A stretch of DNA of 43,652 bases, from assembly GCA_016782425.1 (NCBI GenBank), contig JADHYN010000008.1, positions 1-43,652 on the forward strand, given 5' to 3'. Below, piece by piece: positions 1-6,543 of the stretch. Position 1 is the first letter of the stretch. Every line of letters begins with the position of its first letter. Below the pieces are notes generated by a model. The model saw nothing but the letters and a program-made list of their open reading frames with translations, did no database searches and was not told where the DNA came from. The position numbers and the translations under genes are program-made. The DNA is from Candidatus Omnitrophota bacterium. GTDB taxonomy: Bacteria; Omnitrophota; Gorgyraeia; JABMRN01; RBG-13-46-9.

Positions 1-43
1 TAGCGCTTGCTAAACTACTTGCCAAATATATCACTTAAAGATA

Positions 44-2275
44 ATGATACAATTATACGGTCTATCAAACCTAATTGGCGCTGTAACTAATTCAACCATA
101 GCTTTATTTGTTTATTTTAAAGGGCGCCATAGTAAGCTTTCTAAAATATGGGCGTTTTTTACTTTTTGCGTTGCCATCTATGGATTTGGCGCATATATGG
201 CGGTTACAGCGCAGAATTATGATTCGGCGTTTTTCTGGTGGCAGGTATCATATGTAGGCGTTATTCTTTTACCAGCTCTTTTCCTGCACTTTGTCCTTTC
301 CTTTCTCGAAATAAAAAAACCGATTCTGCTTAATGTAGTTTACGTAATTACATTTTTGATTTGGATAGCAAACATAGTTAGCAAAAATTTATTCATAGGA
401 CACGTAAGTTTGCTTTTTACCGATTCTAGAATTTATAAACCTGCTTGGTGGGTTTACCCTCCAGGACCACTTCATATTTTTCATACCCTCATACTTTATT
501 TTGGATTATTAACTTATGCAATGATTCTTTTAATAAAATCTTATCGTAGTGCAAGTCGATTTAAACAAAACCAAATTAAATATTTCTCTATCGCAATGAT
601 CTTGGGATTTGCTGGAGGAGGGACATCGTATTTACCTTGCTTTGGCATAAATCTATATCCAGTTTTCAATATAACGGTACCGCTGTATACATTTATAATT
701 GCCTATACTATTATTCGCCACCAACTTATGGATATATCTGTAGTCATAAAGAAGACTCTCGTTTTTGCGAGCCTGTTTGCAATAGTCTTAGGAATATTTA
801 TCGGTATAACACTAATAACTCAAGAATTGATCGTAGGTGGTAAGATTTTAGGTTTGGCGATAAGTTCAATAATTATCATTTTTGCCGTGCGACCGCTGGA
901 AGATTTTCTTGTAAAAGTAACCGATAAGTATCTGTTCCAAAAAAAGTATGATTATAAACAGATTCTCAAATCCTTTATTGATGAAGTTATTACCGTATTA
1001 AGCCTTGACAGAATACTTGAGAGCACAATCGATTTGCTTAACAAAACGCTTCATCCGAAAAACGTAGACATTCTACTTTTTAATAAACATGAGGATAAAT
1101 ATGTTTCATATAAGGCTATCAAACGCAACGAAATTCTTACAGTGGGAAACGATGCGCAGCTTATACTGCTTCTAAAGTCTACAAATGAGATTATATCTAT
1201 GGAGAGTAGTGAATATCTTAGCAATAAGAGCTTAACAAAAGAAATGGAGAAACTGAAAGCCGAACTTATTATTCCACTAACGCTAAATGATGACTTAATT
1301 GGAGTTATGATTTTAGGTAAGAAAAAATCAGATGAAGAGTATAATAAAGAAGATATCGATATATTAACTGACCTTGCGCGTACGGAAGCTATTGCTATAA
1401 AAAATTCCCAAGTGCTAAACGAGCTAGCCGAACAAAAAAAAGTAGCTGATCTGGGGAAGATGATGTCTTTTCTGAGCCATAATATTAATAATCATCTGGG
1501 AAGAGCGCGTAACAGACTCCAAACAATTATGTATACGGAAGATGTTGTTAATAAATTGAAAGACGAAAACCTTTCCTATGACAAACGGAAAGATATTGCT
1601 GAAAAACTATCGCAGCATCTGGATTTAGTAGATAAATATATAGAAGCTAGCGCCTCTGTCGTTAAAAAAGCTAGGGATTTCGCGAAGCCTTCCCAAGGCG
1701 CTTTTGCCTCACTTAACGTAGAAAAGTCTCTTAATACGGCTATAGATATGGTTAAGGAGCTTAAATACAAAAAAAGCGTACGACAGATACCCATTTATCT
1801 TGAAATCGAAAAAGGAATTCCTGGAGCCAATGCGAAAGAAGAAGATTTAAGAGAGGTTACTATAGCAATTCTCGATAATGCGATGGATGCAATAAGGATG
1901 AAAGAGCTTCAATTGGGAAAAGATGAGTCCGATAATGTAAAGGTAAAAGTGGCACATTTAAAAAACGCAAACCAAATAGAGATAAGATTTATAGATACCG
2001 GCATAGGCATTAAACCCGAAGATAAAGAATCTATATTTTTGCCTTATTTTACAACCAAAGGATCCAGCGCTCTTTATGAAAGTTTTGCCAGAAGAAAAGA
2101 AATCGAAAGCGGTAATAGCCAGGAAGATAAGGTAGTAGGCACCGGCCTGGGCCTCGATCTTGTAAAAAACCTTGTAGAAAATCTCATGAAAGGTTCAATG
2201 CGGATCGAAAGCGAATATAAAAAAGGAGCTACTTTTATAGTTAATATTCCGGTATGGTCGGAGACAAGAATATGA
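44..2275 (+). CDS. Membrane sensor histidine kinase (multi-TM, GAF, HATPase)
   Basis: A membrane-bound sensor kinase expected to autophosphorylate on His and pass the phosphate to the receivers encoded just downstream. Residues about 7-290 hold eight or nine hydrophobic segments and resemble the 7TM N-terminal region of histidine kinases. Residues about 310-455 look like a GAF domain. The H-box is SFLSHNINNHLG with candidate phospho-His 479. The ATPase domain has an N-box around Asn612 (AILDNAMDAI), a G1 box DTGIGI from Asp651, an F-box LPYFTTK and a G2 box GTGLGLDLV, so it appears catalytically complete. No clear Shine-Dalgarno precedes ATG 44, so the start is the least certain part. The stop overlaps the next start by ATGA, which indicates translational coupling. 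The signal is unknown; the H-box is of the atypical, non-HisKA kind. Confidence 0.9.
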   Translation: MIQLYGLSNLIGAVTNSTIALFVYFKGRHSKLSKIWAFFTFCVAIYGFGAYMAVTAQNYDSAFFWWQVSYVGVILLPALFLHFVLSFLEIKKPILLNVVYVITFLIWIANIVSKNLFIGHVSLLFTDSRIYKPAWWVYPPGPLHIFHTLILYFGLLTYAMILLIKSYRSASRFKQNQIKYFSIAMILGFAGGGTSYLPCFGINLYPVFNITVPLYTFIIAYTIIRHQLMDISVVIKKTLVFASLFAIVLGIFIGITLITQELIVGGKILGLAISSIIIIFAVRPLEDFLVKVTDKYLFQKKYDYKQILKSFIDEVITVLSLDRILESTIDLLNKTLHPKNVDILLFNKHEDKYVSYKAIKRNEILTVGNDAQLILLLKSTNEIISMESSEYLSNKSLTKEMEKLKAELIIPLTLNDDLIGVMILGKKKSDEEYNKEDIDILTDLARTEAIAIKNSQVLNELAEQKKVADLGKMMSFLSHNINNHLGRARNRLQTIMYTEDVVNKLKDENLSYDKRKDIAEKLSQHLDLVDKYIEASASVVKKARDFAKPSQGAFASLNVEKSLNTAIDMVKELKYKKSVRQIPIYLEIEKGIPGANAKEEDLREVTIAILDNAMDAIRMKELQLGKDESDNVKVKVAHLKNANQIEIRFIDTGIGIKPEDKESIFLPYFTTKGSSALYESFARRKEIESGNSQEDKVVGTGLGLDLVKNLVENLMKGSMRIESEYKKGATFIVNIPVWSETRI

Positions 2276-2637
2276 TAAAAGTACTACTTGTAGATGACGA
2301 TCCAGAAATGAGAACCTGCGTAGGCGGGTTTCTTAAATCAAGAGGCTTTCAAGTAAGTGATGCCAAAACAGGGGAAGAAGCTATTAAATTGGTAAAAGAA
2401 GAGTCCCCTGATAGCGTACTTCTTGATATACATCTATCACAGGGCATAAGCGGAATAGATGTACTTAAACAAATAAAAGAAATCAATCAAAATATAAAAG
2501 TTTTGATGGTTACGGGATTTATAGATCACGAAAAAGAAGCCGAATGTATGAACCTTGGCGCGAACGGATATATAATGAAGCCGATAAACTTCCCCGAATT
2601 AGACAATACGTTGAGAAACAGTATAGGTAAACGCTAA
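2272..2637 (+). CDS. Stand-alone receiver (CheY-like) response regulator 1
   Basis: A single receiver domain of 121 residues with no output domain. It has the acidic cluster VDDDPE at residues 7-12, phospho-acceptor Asp52 in LLDIHL, the switch Thr in MVTGF and the conserved Lys in MKPINF. I chose ATG 2272 rather than the ATG at 2254. It makes the usual ATGA overlap with the kinase stop, sits 8 nt after a GGAG, and gives the family-typical N-terminus MIKVLLVDDD. As the first gene after the kinase it is the most likely direct phosphorylation partner. With no DNA-binding or enzymatic domain it must act by protein contact or as a phosphate shuttle. Confidence 0.9.
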   Translation: MIKVLLVDDDPEMRTCVGGFLKSRGFQVSDAKTGEEAIKLVKEESPDSVLLDIHLSQGISGIDVLKQIKEINQNIKVLMVTGFIDHEKEAECMNLGANGYIMKPINFPELDNTLRNSIGKR

Positions 2638-3104
2638 TGGCAGACTTAGAAAGACTATCTCCGATTCGCGAATTGTTCCATACGTTTATAAGTAAAGTAA
2701 CAAGCCTACAAACTGTTGCATATTTTTTTGCGTATCAACTCAAGGAAGTCTTACGTAATGGTAAAGTTAGCCAACACGTCAACAAAGACATAAAAACAAC
2801 GTTAGACAAGATAGAGAATTACTCCGTGCTGGCTAGAGGTATAATGAAAGAAATCAAAGGGGAGATAGCAAAGATGAGCATCTCCGACCGATGTAAACCT
2901 TTTATCGATTCGATTGAGGAAGCTATAAATAATATTTCTACTCAGATTAAGTGTATTAAAGACACTTATGACAAAACACAGGATTTTGAACATAAAGCCA
3001 ACATTGAGGCTATTGTAGATGAATTCGAAAAGATAGACCCATATTGTCTTACGATCGCGAGTATTTATAGAGACATGAAAGATAAATCCGTTCTGGAGAA
3101 ATAA
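2637..3104 (+). CDS. All-helical protein of unknown function in kinase/receiver operon
   Basis: I do not recognise a family. The 155-residue product is predicted almost wholly helical, has no signal peptide or membrane segment, and starts by a TAATG overlap with the stop of receiver 1. Residues about 10-35 (ELFHTFISKVTSLQ, His15) are followed by a second long helix around residues 50-75 (LDKIENYSVLARGIMKEI). That is loosely the pattern of a DHp helical hairpin, with a candidate His on helix 1. A further helical pair lies at about 85-150. It could be a phosphotransfer or docking protein for the surrounding receivers, or an unrelated helical bundle. The phosphotransfer reading is inference only. 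Confidence 0.75.
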   Translation: MADLERLSPIRELFHTFISKVTSLQTVAYFFAYQLKEVLRNGKVSQHVNKDIKTTLDKIENYSVLARGIMKEIKGEIAKMSISDRCKPFIDSIEEAINNISTQIKCIKDTYDKTQDFEHKANIEAIVDEFEKIDPYCLTIASIYRDMKDKSVLEK

Positions 3105-3117
3105 GAGGATAAAAACT

Positions 3118-3492
3118 ATGGCAAAAATATTTATAGCCGATAACGAACCCGAAATAAACAGGTCGTTAAAAAGCTTTTTTGGACACCTAGGATATGATAC
3201 TGAAGCTGCGAAAGAGATAAAAAACGCCGATAGCATAGTGAAAGAAGCAAGGCTTTTCAACCCGGATATGGCACTTTTAGACGTCAGAATTAATAAGGTG
3301 CTAAATTTGGAGGTGATAAAACAGATAAAAAATGCAAATAAAGCCATCAAGATAATAGTGATGAGCTCATATATGGGCGATAGCGAAAAAGATACAATAC
3401 ATGAGATATTAACTCACGGAGCAGATAATTATCTTGCAAAACCAATCGACTTAAATGAGCTCATGAATATTGTAAAAGAAAGTTTGGTGTAA
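3118..3492 (+). CDS. Stand-alone receiver response regulator 2 (variant acidic pocket)
   Basis: A single receiver domain of 124 residues with candidate phospho-acceptor Asp55 (LLDVRI), a Ser-Ser switch in VMSSYMG and Lys in LAKPIDL. The N-terminal acidic cluster reads ADNEPE, so one of the two Mg-binding Asp positions is Asn (residue 9), unlike the other receivers in the operon. In receiver families this position helps bind the metal, so phosphorylation may be weaker. The gene follows the helical protein by 13 nt with a GAGGAT-type ribosome-binding sequence and ends 1 nt before the next gene. Confidence 0.85.
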   Translation: MAKIFIADNEPEINRSLKSFFGHLGYDTEAAKEIKNADSIVKEARLFNPDMALLDVRINKVLNLEVIKQIKNANKAIKIIVMSSYMGDSEKDTIHEILTHGADNYLAKPIDLNELMNIVKESLV

Positions 3493-3493
3493 A

Positions 3494-3871
3494 ATGATTA
3501 AAATACTACTTGTAGACGACGAAAAGGGCATAACGGAGGCGTTGCAGGGATTTTTTAAGCAAAGGGGTTTTGCGACAAAAACAGCTAATAGCGGAGAAGA
3601 GGCCCTAAAATCGGTAAAGACCGACAAGCCGGACATCGTGTTTCTTGATATAAGGATGAAGGGCGCGAACGGTCTTGATGTACTCGAACAAATTAAGAAA
3701 ATAGACAATAATATAAAGGTAATAATGCTTACCATTCACGAGGAAAAAGAGATGGTCGAAAAAGCATCTGCTTTAGGCGCCGATGAATACATAACAAAGC
3801 CATTCAGGATAGGGTATTTGGAAGAAGTGGTAATCAAAAAAATACAGGAATTAATGAAGGATAAAAAATGA
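3494..3871 (+). CDS. Stand-alone receiver response regulator 3
   Basis: A single receiver domain of 125 residues: acidic cluster VDDEKG, phospho-acceptor Asp in FLDIRM, switch Thr in MLTIHEE and Lys in TKPFRIG. It is more similar to receiver 1 than receiver 2 is; both open MIK-x-LLVDD and continue with a FxKxRGF motif, so a tandem duplication is plausible. Spacing is 1 nt after the previous stop and a 4-nt ATGA overlap into the next gene, so the receivers are almost certainly co-translated. Confidence 0.88.
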   Translation: MIKILLVDDEKGITEALQGFFKQRGFATKTANSGEEALKSVKTDKPDIVFLDIRMKGANGLDVLEQIKKIDNNIKVIMLTIHEEKEMVEKASALGADEYITKPFRIGYLEEVVIKKIQELMKDKK

Positions 3872-4260
3872 CAAAACCGGTTATACTAGTCGTAGACGAC
3901 GAAAAAGACGCGCGTTCAACGATAATCAACTTTCTGGATCAAAGGTATGATTGTGATTTTAAAGAAGCGAATGACGGCGATGAGGCAGTGGCCTTTGTTA
4001 AAGACAAGCCGTGCGACGTTATGTTGCTTGATATCAAAATGCCTAAAAAAAGCGGCATGACTGTCGTTAAAGAAGCAAAGGAGATCAATCCAGAGATCGA
4101 TATATTAATAATATCAGCTTGGGTAAGCGAGGATGTGGCGGAAGAAGCCATGAAATTAGGCGCTACAGATTACGCTATAAAGCCGTTGGATCTCAAAGCC
4201 ATATCATTGAAGTTCGAGAATATATTGAAGAAACGAGGGCAGTGTATCAGTAAGATTTAG
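3868..4260 (+). CDS. Stand-alone receiver response regulator 4
   Basis: A single receiver domain of 130 residues with acidic cluster VDDEKD, phospho-acceptor Asp in LLDIKMP, Ser switch in IISAWVSE and Lys in IKPLDLK. It overlaps receiver 3 by ATGA and is the last gene of the operon; its 3' end overlaps the convergent XRE-cupin gene by 14 nt. No output domain is present. Together with receivers 1-3 this gives one kinase and four domain-only receivers in one transcript. Confidence 0.88.
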   Translation: MTKPVILVVDDEKDARSTIINFLDQRYDCDFKEANDGDEAVAFVKDKPCDVMLLDIKMPKKSGMTVVKEAKEINPEIDILIISAWVSEDVAEEAMKLGATDYAIKPLDLKAISLKFENILKKRGQCISKI

Positions 4261-4837
4261 GATTCTGTATTATTATCGCGCGCGATTTAATCTTCTTTGA
4301 AGGGTTTTCGAAATGATGGGGGATATTGCTGGCAAAAGATAGCGTATCTCCCTTTTTTATAAGATGTTTTTCCTGCCCAATATGGCATAAAACCTCACCC
4401 TGCAATACAATAACGAGTTTTTCAAATCTGTCGATTCCTACAGGGTCTTCCTCCAGTTTTGTAGCTCCTCCCGGTGTAAGGCCAAGTTCCATAGTTAAGA
4501 ATTTTATATTTGACGAGCTTAAAATCTCGGCAATAGCTTTTTCATTATAAAAATACCGGTTCTCCGCTCTCTCTGAATTCTTTATAATTGTAACGATTTT
4601 CGACTCTTCCTGATCCGTGCCCTCTTTTAGTTCTTTAAGCGATATTCCAAGGCCCGTACAAATCTGATATAGGCTTGTTAACCGGATATCCGACCGATAG
4701 CCTTTTTCAAGACGACACAGGCTATAGTAGGTGAGAGCCTTATCTCCGAATATATCGACAAGCTTTTTATGAAACTCTCTCATGCTCAATTTGGCTACGC
4801 GCTTGCGGTAATCGCGGATTTTTTCATACAACTTCAT
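4247..4837 (-). CDS. XRE-family regulator with C-terminal cupin domain
   Basis: A DNA-binding regulator of the HTH-XRE plus cupin class. Residues about 5-75 form the helix-turn-helix (TYYSLCRLEKGYRSDIRLTS), and residues about 110-190 form a small beta-barrel cupin (GEVLCHIGQEKHLIKKGDTL then NIPHHFENP). Such proteins usually sense a small molecule or metal through the cupin and control a neighbouring operon. The ATG is preceded by AAAGGGG and by a good promoter (TTGACA-N17-TAAACT on the minus strand at 4864-4892). It converges on the kinase operon. The target is not evident; the small-ORF operon starting near 5043 is a candidate because the two transcription units diverge. Confidence 0.88.
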   Translation of the reverse strand: MKLYEKIRDYRKRVAKLSMREFHKKLVDIFGDKALTYYSLCRLEKGYRSDIRLTSLYQICTGLGISLKELKEGTDQEESKIVTIIKNSERAENRYFYNEKAIAEILSSSNIKFLTMELGLTPGGATKLEEDPVGIDRFEKLVIVLQGEVLCHIGQEKHLIKKGDTLSFASNIPHHFENPSKKIKSRAIIIQNPKSY

Positions 4838-4863
4838 TTAAAAACGCCCCTTTCTCATATGTA

Positions 4864-4892
4864 AGTTTACCAGATGAATGAATATTTGTCAA
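4864..4892 (-). promoter_or_regulatory. Predicted sigma70 promoter of XRE-cupin gene
   Basis: On the minus strand, TTGACA (4887-4892) and TAAACT (4864-4869) are separated by exactly 17 nt and lie about 30 nt upstream of the XRE-cupin start codon. Seen directly in sequence; activity is inferred. Confidence 0.6.
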
Positions 4893-5042
4893 TAGAAAAT
4901 TGCCTTTTATATATTAAAAATAAAAAACAAGAGCAAATATGCTGACTATTTTATATCTTAATATAAGAGCATAACTCTTTATATTGCAAGTAGTTACGTA
5001 TATTAACTGAATATAATGATTGACCTTTTGCTTTAAGTAAAC

Positions 5043-5070
5043 TTGACAAAAGTCAATTATATGATATACT
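5043..5070 (+). promoter_or_regulatory. Promoter with overlapping TTGAC/GTCAA operator-like inverted repeat
   Basis: TTGACA (5043-5048) and TATACT (5065-5070) are 16 nt apart, a near-consensus promoter for the small-gene operon. The -35 box is itself half of a perfect inverted repeat TTGAC-AAAA-GTCAA (5043-5056), and a further TTGAC lies at 5020-5024. An inverted repeat on the -35 is a typical repressor site, so the operon is probably regulated. The adjacent XRE-cupin protein is one candidate binder, but nothing proves it. The 4893-5042 stretch upstream is AT-rich without other recognisable features. Confidence 0.6.
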
Positions 5071-5093
5071 TGATAGTGAAAGGAGAAAAGATC

Positions 5094-5276
5094 ATGGATA
5101 TTCTCGATAACCTCTATATTGTAAGCGTAAAAAATAAACATTTTTTACCACACGCTGTTTTGTTTGTAATCGGAATGATAGCTAAAAGGACGATCAGAGA
5201 GCATGAAAAGGAAGTTGTTAAATACCTTGGAGACAATATACCTTTGAATCTTCTCGATAGGATCAAGAATGTATAG
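5094..5276 (+). CDS. Small protein of unknown function (60 aa)
   Basis: I do not recognise a family. The ATG at 5094 was chosen because it follows AGGAGAAAAGATC at good spacing and lies 24 nt after the promoter's -10 box; the upstream in-frame codons would lie inside the promoter. The protein has a short hydrophobic patch (HAVLFVIGMIA) followed by a charged helical segment (REHEKEVVKYLGD). It is the first gene of a three-gene operon with a zinc-ribbon protein and another small protein. Confidence 0.65.
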   Translation: MDILDNLYIVSVKNKHFLPHAVLFVIGMIAKRTIREHEKEVVKYLGDNIPLNLLDRIKNV

Positions 5277-5295
5277 CGATAGGCAGGTGAGCATC

Positions 5296-5499
5296 ATGGA
5301 AAAGGTTAAATGTACAAAATGTGGAAGCATAGGATATACAGCTTCTCCCGGAAGCGTGCGATGCTCAAAATGCGGTGGCCAACACGAGGTCGTAATAATG
5401 ACAAAAGAAAATAATAAACCTATAAAGACCGAATCAATTTCTTACCTGCAGAGCTTATCTGTGGGTAATGAAAACCCGGGCACTTTCTGCCGAGATTAG
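5296..5499 (+). CDS. Small zinc-ribbon protein
   Basis: A protein of 67 residues opening with a zinc ribbon: CTKC and CSKC separated by about 14 residues (Cys pairs near residues 5-8 and 23-26). The ATG at 5296 is preceded by AGGTGAGCATC and puts the ribbon at the N-terminus; an earlier in-frame ATG at 5269 overlaps the previous gene. The C-terminal half is polar and unrecognised. Zinc ribbons of this size often bind nucleic acid or a protein partner. An 8-bp inverted repeat, CCGGGCAC (5476-5483) with GTGCCCGG (5499-5506), spans the stop codon. It has no U-tract, so it may be a processing or stability hairpin rather than a terminator. Confidence 0.75.
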   Translation: MEKVKCTKCGSIGYTASPGSVRCSKCGGQHEVVIMTKENNKPIKTESISYLQSLSVGNENPGTFCRD

Positions 5500-5534
5500 T
5501 GCCCGGACCTATATATATGATAAAGAGGTGTGAC

Positions 5535-5783
5535 ATGAAAGTGCTTATAAAAATACGAAACAGCCCCGAGCAGATTTTTCTGGTGGACCTCAAGGGCAAG
5601 ACCCTGATCAAGGATATTAAGGGATATGTTAATGCGAAAAAACTTGATAAGGCAATAGTAGAGACATTGTCTCGGGGAAGATTTGAAAAAGAACTTCGGC
5701 ATGACGAACTGCTATCAGCCAATGCTGATCTGGTCCTTACAAAAAATAATGCTCGCTGGGATATTGTAAAAAACTCAAAGTAA
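5535..5783 (+). CDS. Small protein of unknown function (82 aa)
   Basis: No family recognised. The start at 5535 follows AAAGAGGTGTGAC, and the protein starts MKVLIKIRNSPEQIFL, a beta-strand-like opening, followed by a basic, probably alpha/beta body with no membrane segment. The candidate promoter for the downstream RNA (TTGTAA at 5786) begins 2 nt after its stop codon. It is the last gene of the small operon; no terminator of its own was seen. Confidence 0.65.
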   Translation: MKVLIKIRNSPEQIFLVDLKGKTLIKDIKGYVNAKKLDKAIVETLSRGRFEKELRHDELLSANADLVLTKNNARWDIVKNSK

Positions 5784-5785
5784 TA

Positions 5786-5814
5786 TTGTAAAATGATGAA
5801 TCTTCTGGTATACT
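5786..5814 (+). promoter_or_regulatory. Promoter with extended -10, upstream of structured RNA
   Basis: TTGTAA (5786-5791) and TATACT (5809-5814) are separated by 17 nt, and TG at 5806-5807 one base before the hexamer makes an extended -10. Transcription would start near 5821. No gene start follows for over 100 nt, which supports an RNA product or a leader. Confidence 0.6.
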
Positions 5815-5820
5815 TATAGT

Positions 5821-5918
5821 GTAAAGCAAGCCACGTGATTGCGGAAACATATACCCAAGACAATATCGACAAAGGGTATGGAAAATGTCGATAAAGTGTC
5901 TTGGTTTTTTTTTGTTTT
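5821..5918 (+). ncRNA. Candidate small RNA or attenuated leader ending in intrinsic terminator
   Basis: About 95 nt between the promoter and a very strong terminator. The terminator stem is CCAAGACA (5855-5862) with TGTCTTGG (5897-5904), extended by ATCGACA (5865-5871) with TGTCGAT (5886-5892), followed by nine T at 5905-5913 and four more at 5915-5918. A short stem GCAA (5826-5829)/TTGC (5839-5842) encloses CACGTG. ATACCC (5851-5856) can pair with GGGTAT (5874-5879); it overlaps the first two bases of the terminator stem, so the two folds are mutually exclusive. That is what an attenuator or riboswitch looks like. I could not match it to a known riboswitch class. A free small RNA is equally possible. 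Confidence 0.55.
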
Positions 5919-5934
5919 CAAAGGAGGGTTTTGT

Positions 5935-6003
5935 ATGGGATTAGAGATGTTTTACGCGCTATTACCGTATTTCGGTGTCAAAAATAGGGACACATCCTAT
6001 TAA
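5935..6003 (+). pseudogene. 22-codon ORF after terminator, probably a truncated gene start
   Basis: A strong AAGGAGGG (5921-5928) precedes ATG 5935 at ideal spacing. The reading frame encodes MGLEMFYALLPYFG and then runs into GTGTCAAAAATAGGGACAC and stops at 6003. The last eight residues (VKNRDTSY) come from this motif, which I associate with sequence next to RAYT-type transposases. The simplest reading is the 5' end of a gene, controlled by the upstream attenuator-like RNA, that was cut off by insertion of the mobile element. A genuine 22-residue leader peptide or microprotein is the alternative. Confidence 0.4.
5975..5993. repeat. RAYT-associated inverted repeat GTGTC/GACAC
   Basis: GTGTC (5975-5979) and GACAC (5989-5993) flank AAAAATAGG. 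The motif resembles short palindromes commonly found near REP-associated transposases, and it lies about 550 nt upstream of the transposase gene here. 6004-6155 contains no ORF or promoter that I can support. Confidence 0.4.
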
Positions 6004-6155
6004 AACTAAAAACTACTCACTTTTTTCTTTCCGGCCGGTATACGCACTGTCCGTCGAGGATTCGCATCATTAAACCCACCCGACGCAACTTTTTTAAAAA
6101 ATAATGCAGCAAAACGGCATTTTCTGCGTCTATATATATGAAGGGGGGTGATTTT

Positions 6156-6521
6156 ATGACCGAAAGCGAATTCTGGTTATTCTTAGAACTTTCAAGAGCG
6201 GGCCGGCAAATTCCGGTTGTTTCAGGTTATGTTGACAGCAATGATGAATCGGTCCAAAAAGCCGGTAAATACATCGGAGGCCATTCGGTATTATTCAAAG
6301 GCCACGATAAATTGCCCATCAATGTGATACATGACATGGGCGGGCTTCTTTTGGCAAGACAAACTTCACACAAAGCAAAAGAAGCTATTTTGATAATACT
6401 TGCTCATCATCCTACGGTAGAGGCTCTTGATATCCTGAAAAGGTACAATCAAAATCCGGACCCCGCGCTGAAGTACATGGCGTACTTCGCCCTGGATGAG
6501 TGCCTAATGTGGAATGAGTAA
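6156..6521 (+). CDS. Small helical (HEAT-like) protein of unknown function
   Basis: The ATG at 6156 was chosen because GGGGGGTG lies 5-12 nt upstream; the earlier in-frame ATG at 6138 precedes that site. The 121-residue product is soluble, and its second half (KAKEAILIILAHHPTVEALDIL then DPALKYMAYFALDEC) reads as paired helices like a HEAT or armadillo repeat. It ends 22 nt before the RAYT transposase. It may be cargo, a resident gene, or unrelated to the element. Confidence 0.7.
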   Translation: MTESEFWLFLELSRAGRQIPVVSGYVDSNDESVQKAGKYIGGHSVLFKGHDKLPINVIHDMGGLLLARQTSHKAKEAILIILAHHPTVEALDILKRYNQNPDPALKYMAYFALDECLMWNE

Positions 6522-6543
6522 CCGATAACAAGAAATAGCATAT

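Noticed and set aside
2802-3350. Minus-strand ORF of 182 codons opposite the helical protein and receiver 2
   Set aside because: It spans the boundary of two well-supported coupled genes on the other strand, has no ribosome-binding site and reads as antisense hydrophobic text of A/T-rich coding DNA.
4247-4837. Toxin-antitoxin module made of the XRE-cupin gene and the neighbouring 60-residue ORF
   Set aside because: The regulator is a full HTH-cupin protein, the genes are divergent and the small ORF has no toxin features.
5476-5506. Terminator at the stop codon of the zinc-ribbon gene
   Set aside because: The 8-bp stem has a 15-nt loop and no U-tract, and a gene with its own ribosome-binding site follows directly.
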